Part shown: in pieces, positions 6,296 through 12,590 of the stretch
Layout of the letters: the number at the start of each line of letters is the position of its first letter
Numbering within the stretch: position 1 is the first letter of the stretch
Source of the DNA: Moraxellaceae bacterium
Lineage (GTDB): Bacteria; Pseudomonadota; Gammaproteobacteria; Pseudomonadales; Moraxellaceae
Direction of reading: 5' to 3'
NCBI GenBank assembly: GCA_014378805.1
Contig: JACMMY010000073.1
Location: 1-12,590 of the forward strand
Length of the DNA stretch: 12,590 nucleotides
Program-made: the position numbers and the translations under genes
The notes under the pieces: generated by a model
Databases searched by the model: none
Seen by the model: the letters and a program-made list of their open reading frames with translations, nothing else
Told to the model about the DNA's origin: nothing

Positions 6296-7171
6296 ATGGC
6301 TGAACAGCAGACAATCACCTCCTCTGAGTATATTACCCACCATTTAACGCATTTGACGTATGGTAAAAGTCCGGCAACAGGCGAGTGGACGATTGCACAT
6401 GATGCGGCTGAAGCCAAAGCGATGGGATTTAATTCTATCAATCTGGATTCAATGGGCTGGTCACTCGGTCTAGGTCTCGTTTTTTGTGTATTGTTTTGGT
6501 TGGTTGCGCGTCGTGCAACGGCTGGCGTACCAGGCGGATTGCAAGCAGCAATTGAAATCATCGTTGAATTTGTCGATACCAGTGTGCGTGATACGTATCA
6601 CGGCACTTCAAAGCTCATTGCACCATTGGCGCTGACGATTTTTGTGTGGATTTTCCTCATGAACTTCATGGATTTGTTCCCAGTTGACTTCATTCCAATG
6701 ACTGCACAGTGGATTGCATCAACGTTCTTTGGCGCAAACCCACACCATGTATTTATGAAAGTCGTACCAACCACAGACCCTAACATCACCATGGGTATGT
6801 CGTTGTCAGTCTTTGCACTGATCATTTTCTACAGCATTAAAGAAAAAGGCTTGGGTGGTTTTGTCGGTGAATTGACCCTGCAACCATTCTCTGCAAAAAA
6901 CAAATTGATTCAATTAATCTTGATTCCAATCAACTTTTTCTTAGAAATCGTGGTGTTTATTGCGCGTCCAGTGTCACTGGCTTTGCGACTCTTCGGTAAT
7001 ATGTATGCTGGCGAATTGATCTTTATTCTGATCTGTTTGTTGCCTTGGTGGTTACAGTGGTCGTTGTCTGTTCCTTGGGCGATCTTCCATATTCTGATCA
7101 TCAGCTTGCAAGCGTTTATTTTTATGATGTTGACGATTGTTTACTTGTCGATGGCGAGCGAGAAACACTAA
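6296..7171 (+). CDS. atpB: ATP synthase F0 subunit a
   Basis: Subunit a forms the two proton half-channels beside the c-ring in the inner membrane. The 291-residue product has the family's hydrophobic segments and the most conserved block, SLALRLFGNMYAGE (227-240), whose Arg231 is the essential arginine facing the c-subunit carboxylate. The amphipathic C-terminal part (LLPWWLQ through FIFMMLTIVYL) is also typical. The ATG at 6296 has AGGTG seven bases upstream; an in-frame GTG at 6287 would overlap that ribosome site and is rejected. The N-terminus (first about 50 residues) is longer and more polar than in short family members but within the proteobacterial range. Confidence 0.97.
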   Translation: MAEQQTITSSEYITHHLTHLTYGKSPATGEWTIAHDAAEAKAMGFNSINLDSMGWSLGLGLVFCVLFWLVARRATAGVPGGLQAAIEIIVEFVDTSVRDTYHGTSKLIAPLALTIFVWIFLMNFMDLFPVDFIPMTAQWIASTFFGANPHHVFMKVVPTTDPNITMGMSLSVFALIIFYSIKEKGLGGFVGELTLQPFSAKNKLIQLILIPINFFLEIVVFIARPVSLALRLFGNMYAGELIFILICLLPWWLQWSLSVPWAIFHILIISLQAFIFMMLTIVYLSMASEKH

Positions 7172-7200
7172 TCGCCAGCGGCAGATGTTGCTTCATTTAA

Positions 7201-7242
7201 TGTTTTAGTTTTTGTTTTCTTTATCTTGTTTTTTTTGTTTTT
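7201..7242 (+). promoter_or_regulatory. U-rich tract in the atpE translation initiation region
   Basis: 33 of 42 bases are T, including an unbroken run of eight. It ends 22 bases before the atpE ATG and just upstream of its GAGG ribosome site. E. coli atpE is known to carry a U-rich translational enhancer in the same place, which supports the high synthesis needed for a subunit present in about ten copies. The functional reading here is by analogy. There is no GC-rich stem before it, so I do not read it as a terminator. Confidence 0.5.
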
Positions 7243-7264
7243 AACCAACCTGAGGTCACTCTAA

Positions 7265-7582
7265 ATGGAAAGTTTAATCGGTTTAACAGCTATTGCTGGT
7301 GCTCTTCTTCTTGCTTTCGGCGCACTTGGTGCAGCGATTGGTATTGGTATCCTTGGTGGTCGTTTCATCGAAGCGATTGCACGCCAACCAGAACTCGGTC
7401 CACAATTGCAAACTAAATTCTTCGTTGTTATGGGTTTGGTTGACGCTGTACCAATGATCGCGGTTGGTTTGGGCTTGTTCATCATTTTCAGTAACCCGTT
7501 CATCGCTCAAGCGAAAGACGCTGCTGCATCTGCACCAGTTGCTGTATCTGCACCAGCTGCAACTGCTGAAGTCGCACCTTAA
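7265..7582 (+). CDS. atpE: ATP synthase F0 subunit c, with Ala/Pro-rich C-terminal tail
   Basis: Subunit c forms the rotating proton-carrying ring. The core (1-81) is a textbook hairpin: a first Gly/Ala-rich helix, the polar loop ARQPEL with R40-Q41-P42, and a second helix with the essential carboxylate D60 in GLVDAVPMI. The family is normally 79-82 residues and ends about where NPFIA stands here. This protein continues for 24 more residues (82-105), all Ala, Pro, Val, Ser and Thr apart from Gln, Lys, Asp and Glu. No stop or frameshift explains it: the frame is open, the gene ends in TAA and atpF follows after 32 bases with its own ribosome site. Since both ends of subunit c face the periplasm, the tails would decorate the outer side of the ring. 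GAGG lies about nine bases before the ATG. Confidence 0.96.
   Translation: MESLIGLTAIAGALLLAFGALGAAIGIGILGGRFIEAIARQPELGPQLQTKFFVVMGLVDAVPMIAVGLGLFIIFSNPFIAQAKDAAASAPVAVSAPAATAEVAP
7523..7558 (+). repeat. 18-bp tandem repeat encoding the AtpE tail
   Basis: Two 18-bp units, 7523-7540 and 7541-7558, match at 16 of 18 bases and encode AASAPV and AVSAPA. A third, much weaker unit follows (7559-7576, ATAEVA). The repeat is in frame and suggests that the tail grew by in-frame duplication. Confidence 0.75.
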
Positions 7583-7614
7583 TCCTTTCCCCTTAACATA
7601 CGAGAGGGAATGAA

Positions 7615-8085
7615 ATGGATATTAATGCCACCCTGTTAGGCCAAATTATTGCATTTGCACTCTTTGTCGCATTTTGCATGAAATTTGTTTGGCCGCCGCT
7701 GATCGGCGCAATTCAAGAACGTCAAAGCAAAATTGCTGACGGTCTGAATGCTGCTGAAGTTGCGAAAGCTGAACTGGCAACTGCCCAGAATAAAGTGCAG
7801 GAAGAGCTGAATGCGTCTAAAGCGCAAACAGCACAACTGATCGAACAAGCAAATCGTCGTGCTGCTCAACTGATTGAAGATGCGCGCACACAAGCAACTG
7901 CTGAAGGCGAGCGTATTCGTCAGCAAGCACGTGAAGCGATTGATCAAGAGATCAATCAAGCGCGTGAAGCATTGCGTAGTCAAGTTGCTGCTTTGGCGGT
8001 TTCAGGTGCTGAACAAATCCTGAAAGCCCAAGTCGATCAAAATGCACATGCTGCTATGCTCAATAAGCTAGCTGCTGAACTGTAA
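7615..8085 (+). CDS. atpF: ATP synthase F0 subunit b
   Basis: Subunit b is the peripheral stalk that holds the F1 head against subunit a. The 156-residue product matches the E. coli length exactly. It has one N-terminal membrane segment (about 5-27), the conserved E35-R36 in QERQSKIADGL, and then a long charged, Ala- and Gln-rich helix suited to the right-handed coiled coil of the b dimer. The ATG at 7615 has GAGAGGGA five bases upstream; an out-of-frame ATG at 7610 is stopped after a few codons. It lies 32 bases after atpE and 12 bases before atpH. Confidence 0.97.
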   Translation: MDINATLLGQIIAFALFVAFCMKFVWPPLIGAIQERQSKIADGLNAAEVAKAELATAQNKVQEELNASKAQTAQLIEQANRRAAQLIEDARTQATAEGERIRQQAREAIDQEINQAREALRSQVAALAVSGAEQILKAQVDQNAHAAMLNKLAAEL

Positions 8086-8097
8086 TCGAGGCGTATC

Positions 8098-8661
8098 ATG
8101 GCTGAACTTTCAACGTTTGCGCGTCCATATGCTAAAGCAGCATTTGCGTACGCGGCAGAACAGCAAGATCCAGCAAACGGTATCGAAGCATGGTCAAACG
8201 CGCTCGCTAACGCGAGTGTGGTCGTTCAAGATCAGACTTTTTCTGAATATTTGACTCGTCCTACACTGGATCAACAACAACAGGTTCAAGCCGTTGTTGC
8301 TGTTTTGGGTAATCAGTTAGATGGAAAGATTAGTACTGATTTTCAGAACTTCTTGGCTCAGCTTGCTAAACACGATCGTCTGTCTCTATTGCCTTACGTG
8401 AATGCAGAGTTTGAACTGCAAAAAGCAAAGGGTTTAAATGAGACTGATGTGGTCATTGAATCTGCTTTTGCTCTGACATCTGAGCAAGAGAAAGCATTGA
8501 CTGATCGTTTGGCAGCTCGTTTTGGTACCAAGATTAACAGTCAGGTTGAAATTAAACCTGAACTGATCGCTGGTGTTGTGATTCGTGCAGGCGATCAAGT
8601 CATCGACGATTCAGTCCTTGGCAAATTGGAAAAATTACGTACTAGCTTGCTGGCTGGTTGA
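8098..8661 (+). CDS. atpH: ATP synthase F1 subunit delta
   Basis: Subunit delta caps the F1 head and links it to the b stalk (OSCP family). The 187-residue product begins with the typical STFARPYAKAAFAYA and ends with the family block VEIKPELIAGVVIRAGDQVIDDSVLGKLEKL, whose last part contacts subunit b. It is slightly longer than E. coli delta (177), within the normal range. GAGG stands eight bases before the ATG, 12 bases after the atpF stop. An A/T-rich inverted repeat (TGATTC, six T, GAATCA, 8659-8676) overlaps its stop codon and may be a weak hairpin before atpA. Confidence 0.97.
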   Translation: MAELSTFARPYAKAAFAYAAEQQDPANGIEAWSNALANASVVVQDQTFSEYLTRPTLDQQQQVQAVVAVLGNQLDGKISTDFQNFLAQLAKHDRLSLLPYVNAEFELQKAKGLNETDVVIESAFALTSEQEKALTDRLAARFGTKINSQVEIKPELIAGVVIRAGDQVIDDSVLGKLEKLRTSLLAG

Positions 8662-8721
8662 TTCTTTTTTGAATCATCAACAGCATAATTAAAGAATTTT
8701 TAAATCATTGAGGAAAGCGCA

Positions 8722-10266
8722 ATGCAACAACTGAATCCTTCTGAGATCAGTGCGCTCATTAAACAGCGTATCAGCGATCTGGACACCAGCGCCGAAGCCC
8801 GCAACGAAGGTACCATTGTCATGGTATCTGACGGTATCGTGCGGATTCATGGTCTGGCTGATGCAATGTATGGTGAGATGCTCGAATTTGACGGCGGCCT
8901 CTACGGCATGGCACTGAACCTAGAACAGGATTCAGTCGGTGCAGTAGTGCTTGGTGACTTCTTGAACTTACAAGAAGGCCAAAAAGTCCGTTGTACAGGT
9001 CGTATCCTTGAAGTGCCAGTCGGTCCTGAATTGCTTGGTCGCGTTGTTGACGCGCTGGGTAATCCAATCGACGGCAAAGGTCCAATCAATGCAAAATTGA
9101 CTGATAAAGTCGAAAAAGTTGCACCAGGCGTGATCTGGCGTCAATCGGTTGATGAGCCAGTACAAACGGGTTATAAATCAGTCGATACGATGATTCCAGT
9201 TGGCCGTGGCCAACGTGAATTGATCATTGGCGATCGTCAAACTGGTAAAACAGCATTGGCAATCGACGCGATCATTGCACAGAAATCTTCAGGCATTAAA
9301 TGTATCTATGTTGCGATCGGTCAAAAACAATCGACCATTGCAAACGTCGTACGTAAACTCGAAGAAACTGGCGCTATGGCGTACACCACTGTTGTGGCGG
9401 CAAGTGCTTCTGATCCTGCATCATTGTTGTTCCTTGCACCTTACTCAGGTTGCACGATGGGCGAATACTTCCGCGACCGCGGTGAAGATGCGCTGATCGT
9501 CTATGATGACTTGTCTAAGCAAGCTGTTGCATATCGTCAAATTTCTTTGTTACTGCGTCGTCCACCAGGTCGTGAAGCGTATCCTGGCGACGTGTTCTAT
9601 CTCCATTCACGTCTGCTTGAGCGTGCTGCGCGCGTATCTGCTGACTATGTTGAGAAGTTCACCAACGGCGAAGTGAAAGGCAAAACAGGTTCATTGACCG
9701 CATTGCCAATCATCGAAACCCAAGCGGGTGACGTATCTGCATTCGTTCCAACCAACGTCATTTCGATTACTGATGGTCAGATCTTCTTAGAATCATCACT
9801 GTTTAACTCAGGCATCCGTCCTGCGGTTAACGCGGGTATTTCGGTATCGCGTGTGGGTGGTGCTGCTCAGACTAAAATTATCAAGAAATTGTCTGGTGGT
9901 ATCCGTACCGCTTTGGCGCAGTATCGTGAATTGGCAGCGTTTGCTCAGTTCGCATCAGACCTTGATGAAACGACTCGTAAACAACTTGAGCATGGTCAGC
10001 GCGTTACAGAGCTGATGAAGCAAAAGCAATACGCACCGTTCTCATTGGCAGATCAAGCTGTTGCGATTTTCGCATCAAACGAAGACTTTTTGACCGATGT
10101 ACCAGTTAATAAAATTGGTGACTTTGAAGCAGCATTGCTTGCATTTATGCGTTCACAACATGGTGCGTTAATGACCAATATTGATGAAACTGCAAACTAC
10201 GACAAAGACATCGAAGCCGAATTGCGTAAAGGTATTACAGCCTTTAAAGCGACTCAAGCCTATTAA
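8722..10266 (+). CDS. atpA: ATP synthase F1 subunit alpha
   Basis: Alpha alternates with beta in the catalytic hexamer and binds the non-catalytic nucleotides. The 514-residue product has the usual length. Visible: the P-loop GDRQTGKT (170-177), the Walker B region ALIVYDDLSKQA (257-268), the block RPPGREAYPGDVFYLHSRLL (280-299), and GISVSRVGGAAQ (372-383), whose Arg377 corresponds to the arginine finger that completes the catalytic site on beta. The start MQQLNPSEISALIKQRI is the conserved delta-binding N-terminus. GAGGA lies eight bases before the ATG. The gene is intact with no frameshift. Confidence 0.98.
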   Translation: MQQLNPSEISALIKQRISDLDTSAEARNEGTIVMVSDGIVRIHGLADAMYGEMLEFDGGLYGMALNLEQDSVGAVVLGDFLNLQEGQKVRCTGRILEVPVGPELLGRVVDALGNPIDGKGPINAKLTDKVEKVAPGVIWRQSVDEPVQTGYKSVDTMIPVGRGQRELIIGDRQTGKTALAIDAIIAQKSSGIKCIYVAIGQKQSTIANVVRKLEETGAMAYTTVVAASASDPASLLFLAPYSGCTMGEYFRDRGEDALIVYDDLSKQAVAYRQISLLLRRPPGREAYPGDVFYLHSRLLERAARVSADYVEKFTNGEVKGKTGSLTALPIIETQAGDVSAFVPTNVISITDGQIFLESSLFNSGIRPAVNAGISVSRVGGAAQTKIIKKLSGGIRTALAQYRELAAFAQFASDLDETTRKQLEHGQRVTELMKQKQYAPFSLADQAVAIFASNEDFLTDVPVNKIGDFEAALLAFMRSQHGALMTNIDETANYDKDIEAELRKGITAFKATQAY

Positions 10267-10309
10267 TCAGGTGGGTTTTAGTGTTTGATATTTTTAAGGG
10301 TATTCAAAT

Positions 10310-10338
10310 GCTAAAGCCCTTCTGGCTTTCATATTAGC
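10310..10338 (+). other. Hairpin in the atpA-atpG spacer
   Basis: AAAGCC (10313-10318) and GGCTTT (10324-10329) form a 6-bp stem with a CUUCU loop; GCT (10310-10312) and AGC (10336-10338) can add an outer pairing across an internal loop. No U-run follows, so it is not an intrinsic terminator. It lies 16 bases before the atpG ATG, close enough to affect ribosome access or mRNA processing between alpha and gamma. That role is inference. Confidence 0.45.
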
Positions 10339-10354
10339 AGAGCATGGTAAGCGT

Positions 10355-11227
10355 ATGGCAAGTCTAAAAGAAATTCGCGCCAAAGTGGTCAGCATCAAAA
10401 GCACGCAGAAAATTACGCGTGCGATGCAATTGGTTGCTGCCAGTAAGATGCGTCGCGCTCAAGAACGCATGGTTGCAGGTCGTCCGTATGCCCAAAGCAT
10501 GCGTCGAGTGATTGCCCATTTGGTGCAAGCACATCCTGAGTTTAAACATCGCTATATGATTGAACGCCCAATTAAGCGCGTTGGTTATATCGTGGTATCG
10601 TCTGATCGTGGTTTGGCAGGTGGTTTAAATATCAACCTGTTCAAACGTGTGGTTCAGCATGTGAAATTGCAACAAGAGCAGTCAGTTGACGTTCAATTTG
10701 CGTTGATTGGTTCTAAATCGGTTACTTTTTTCAAAAGTTTCGGTGGCAAAGTTTTGTCGGCAACGACTCAGCTGGGCGATGCACCAAGCATGGAACAATT
10801 GACTGGCGCTGTGCATAGCATGATGGCTGCATTTGATAATGGCGATCTTGATCGTATTTATTTGGTGTCAAATCGTTTTGTAAACGCGATGACGCAAAAA
10901 CCAACCGTTGAACAGTTGGTTCCGTTGCCAGCAGAACAGATGGAAGATTGGCGCCTGAATCGTGATCATCCATGGGATTATATTTACGAACCAGATCCAG
11001 AGAAAGTGTTGAATGGATTGTTGCTTCGTTATATCGAATCTATGGTTTATCAAGGCGTCATGGAAAACGTTGCATCCGAACAAGCTGCCCGTATGGTAGC
11101 GATGAAGGCTGCGACCGACAACGCTGGTGATTTGATCAAGAGTCTACAGTTGGTTTACAACAAGTTGCGTCAAGCTGCGATTACTCGGGAAATTTCCGAA
11201 ATCGTCGGTGGTGCTGCTGCGGTTTAA
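10355..11227 (+). CDS. atpG: ATP synthase F1 subunit gamma
   Basis: Gamma is the central shaft whose rotation couples proton flow to ATP synthesis. The 290-residue product matches the usual length. The two coiled-coil ends are clear: the N-terminal MASLKEIRAKVVSIKSTQKI with MQLVAASKMRRAQ, and the C-terminal ARMVAMKAATDNAGDLI with YNKLRQAAITREISEIVGGA. Between them is the Rossmann-like block GYIVVSSDRGLAGGLN (72-87). The ribosome site is weak (GGTAAG), in contrast to atpA and atpD, which together with the upstream hairpin may keep gamma synthesis low relative to alpha and beta. Gamma is needed once per complex against three of alpha and beta. Confidence 0.97.
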   Translation: MASLKEIRAKVVSIKSTQKITRAMQLVAASKMRRAQERMVAGRPYAQSMRRVIAHLVQAHPEFKHRYMIERPIKRVGYIVVSSDRGLAGGLNINLFKRVVQHVKLQQEQSVDVQFALIGSKSVTFFKSFGGKVLSATTQLGDAPSMEQLTGAVHSMMAAFDNGDLDRIYLVSNRFVNAMTQKPTVEQLVPLPAEQMEDWRLNRDHPWDYIYEPDPEKVLNGLLLRYIESMVYQGVMENVASEQAARMVAMKAATDNAGDLIKSLQLVYNKLRQAAITREISEIVGGAAAV

Positions 11228-11256
11228 CAAAACTTTGAATGTAAAAACATTTTGTT

Positions 11257-11282
11257 TAACTGATTGATGTAACTGATTGATG
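11257..11282 (+). repeat. Perfect 13-bp tandem duplication in the atpG-atpD spacer
   Basis: TAACTGATTGATG occurs twice in direct succession (11257-11269 and 11270-11282) with no mismatch. It is non-coding. A 6-bp inverted repeat, TTAGCT (11285-11290) with AGCTAA (11301-11306), follows at once. The repeat may be simple slippage or a pair of binding sites. Confidence 0.7.
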
Positions 11283-11338
11283 TATTAGCTTTAACGTAAT
11301 AGCTAAGAAATTAAAGTAATAGCAGCATTCACTGAAGT

Positions 11339-11372
11339 CGATGTCCTGATTTAGAAATGAGTAAGGACATCG
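11339..11372 (+). other. 9-bp stem-loop before atpD
   Basis: CGATGTCCT (11339-11347) and AGGACATCG (11364-11372) are perfect inverted arms with a 16-base loop. It lies about 28 bases before the strong atpD ribosome site GAGGAG (11401-11406). The following bases are T-rich but broken (GGTTTGATACTAGATTTT), so termination is unlikely to be efficient. It could protect a processed atpD mRNA 5' end or act as a partial attenuator. Confidence 0.55.
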
Positions 11373-11412
11373 GGTTTGATACTAGATTTTATTTTGAATT
11401 GAGGAGACAGCC

Positions 11413-12590
11413 ATGAGTAGCGGTCATATCGTTCAGATCATTGGCGCGGTTATCGACGTATCGTTCGATCGCACAAGCGTTCCAAAGATCTATGATGCTC
11501 TGACAGTGGATAACACTGAAACGACATTAGAAGTACAGCAGCAATTGGGTGACGGCATCGTGCGTACCATTGCGATGGGTTCAACCGAAGGTCTAAAACG
11601 CGGTTTACCTGTTACTAATACTATGGGCCCAATCACTGTGCCTGTAGGTGATGCGACTCTAGGTCGTATTATGGACGTCTTGGGACGCCCAATCGACGAA
11701 GCTGGTCCAGTTGTGACCAAAGATCACTGGGCAATTCACCGTCCAGCACCAAGCTACGCTGAACAAGCAGGCTCAACTGAAATCCTTGAAACGGGTATTA
11801 AAGTCATCGACTTGCTCTGCCCGTTTGCGAAGGGAGGTAAAGTTGGTCTGTTCGGCGGTGCGGGTGTAGGTAAAACCGTTAACATGATGGAACTCATCAA
11901 CAACATCGCAAAAGCACACAGTGGGTTGTCTGTGTTTGCTGGTGTGGGTGAGCGTACTCGTGAAGGGAACGACTTCTACCATGAAATGAAAGACTCTGGC
12001 GTACTTGATAAAGTAGCCATGGTTTATGGTCAGATGAATGAGCCACCGGGTAACCGTTTACGCGTTGCGTTGACAGGTTTGACCATGGCTGAATACTTCC
12101 GTGACGAAAAAGACGAAAACGGCAAAGGCCGTGACGTTCTCTTGTTCGTGGATAACATTTATCGCTATACATTGGCTGGTACTGAAGTATCTGCACTCTT
12201 GGGTCGTATGCCATCAGCTGTGGGTTATCAACCAACACTCGCTGAAGAAATGGGCGTATTGCAAGAGCGTATTACTTCGACTCAAGCCGGTTCGATTACT
12301 TCAATTCAAGCGGTTTATGTTCCAGCCGATGACTTGACCGATCCATCACCAGCAACGACCTTCGCCCATTTGGATGCGACTGTTGTTTTGTCACGTGATA
12401 TCGCGTCACAAGGTATTTACCCTGCGGTTGATCCATTGGATTCAACGTCACGTCAGCTTGATCCAGCGATTGTTGGTGAAGAGCATTACAACGTGGCGCG
12501 TGGTGTACAAACCTTGCTCCAACGTTATAAAGAACTCAAAGACATCATCGCGATCTTGGGTATGGATGAGTTGGCGGAAGAAGACAAGCT
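11413..12590 (+). CDS. atpD: ATP synthase F1 subunit beta (cut by window edge)
   Basis: Beta carries the catalytic sites for ATP synthesis. The frame from the ATG at 11413 is open for 392 codons to the window end, against about 460 in the family, so about 85% is present. Visible: N-terminal SSGHIVQIIGAVIDVSF, the P-loop GGAGVGKT (148-155), the catalytic-Glu region GVGERTREGNDFYHEM, Walker B VLLFVDNIYRY, and the conserved ALLGRMPSAVGYQPTLAEEM. The last residues seen are DELAEEDK, which in E. coli lie just before the helical domain. The ribosome site GAGGAG stands six bases before the ATG and is among the strongest in the operon. The spacer to atpG is long (185 bases) and structured. atpC is expected next. 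Confidence 0.97.
   Translation, partial: MSSGHIVQIIGAVIDVSFDRTSVPKIYDALTVDNTETTLEVQQQLGDGIVRTIAMGSTEGLKRGLPVTNTMGPITVPVGDATLGRIMDVLGRPIDEAGPVVTKDHWAIHRPAPSYAEQAGSTEILETGIKVIDLLCPFAKGGKVGLFGGAGVGKTVNMMELINNIAKAHSGLSVFAGVGERTREGNDFYHEMKDSGVLDKVAMVYGQMNEPPGNRLRVALTGLTMAEYFRDEKDENGKGRDVLLFVDNIYRYTLAGTEVSALLGRMPSAVGYQPTLAEEMGVLQERITSTQAGSITSIQAVYVPADDLTDPSPATTFAHLDATVVLSRDIASQGIYPAVDPLDSTSRQLDPAIVGEEHYNVARGVQTLLQRYKELKDIIAILGMDELAEEDK

Noticed and set aside
7201..7242. T-rich run as an intrinsic terminator of atpB
   Set aside because: No GC-rich stem precedes it, and termination here would cut off the essential downstream ATP synthase genes.

Overview
The window is gammaproteobacterial and most like the Moraxellaceae (Acinetobacter and relatives). 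The reasons are the start of an Acinetobacter-type argS, a divergent znuA / zur-znuC-znuB zinc-uptake locus, and the joining of that locus to an atpIBEFHAGD ATP synthase operon. I infer this from remembered gene order and protein likeness, not from a search, so the family is moderately sure and the genus is open. Most of the window has moderate GC. The stretch of about 1.5 kb between argS and znuB is visibly more AT-rich.

Layout. Minus strand, read from high to low coordinates: zur (3703-4356), znuC and znuB, joined by 4-bp and 1-bp overlaps as one operon; then a DUF2971-family gene (1096-1977); then a small AT-rich gene for an exported protein (497-955); then the first 108 codons of argS (1-326). 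Plus strand: znuA (4521-5369), then the ATP synthase operon atpI-atpB-atpE-atpF-atpH-atpA-atpG-atpD. The last gene is cut by the window edge, and atpC would lie beyond it.

Zinc uptake. ZnuA is the periplasmic zinc-binding protein, ZnuB the membrane channel, ZnuC the ATPase and Zur the zinc-sensing repressor. A 17-bp imperfect palindrome at 4469-4485 matches the enterobacterial Zur operator core at 14 of 17 positions and probably controls both directions. The metal-binding decoration is unusual: Zur has an N-terminal His-rich extension and ZnuC a C-terminal His-rich tail, while ZnuA lacks the His-rich loop known from E. coli ZnuA.

Energy. The ATP synthase genes are intact, with expected catalytic residues visible. 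A good sigma-70 promoter (TTGCAA, 17 bp, TATAAT) sits just after znuA, followed by an 8-bp leader hairpin. Notable features are a 24-residue Ala/Pro-rich tail on the c subunit built partly from an 18-bp tandem repeat, a 362-base non-coding gap between atpI and atpB, a T-rich tract before atpE, and structured spacers before atpG and atpD.

I saw no IS element, CRISPR array, tRNA or rRNA, and no clear new multi-gene system. The best candidates for novelty are the c-subunit tail and the accessory gene pair between argS and znuB.
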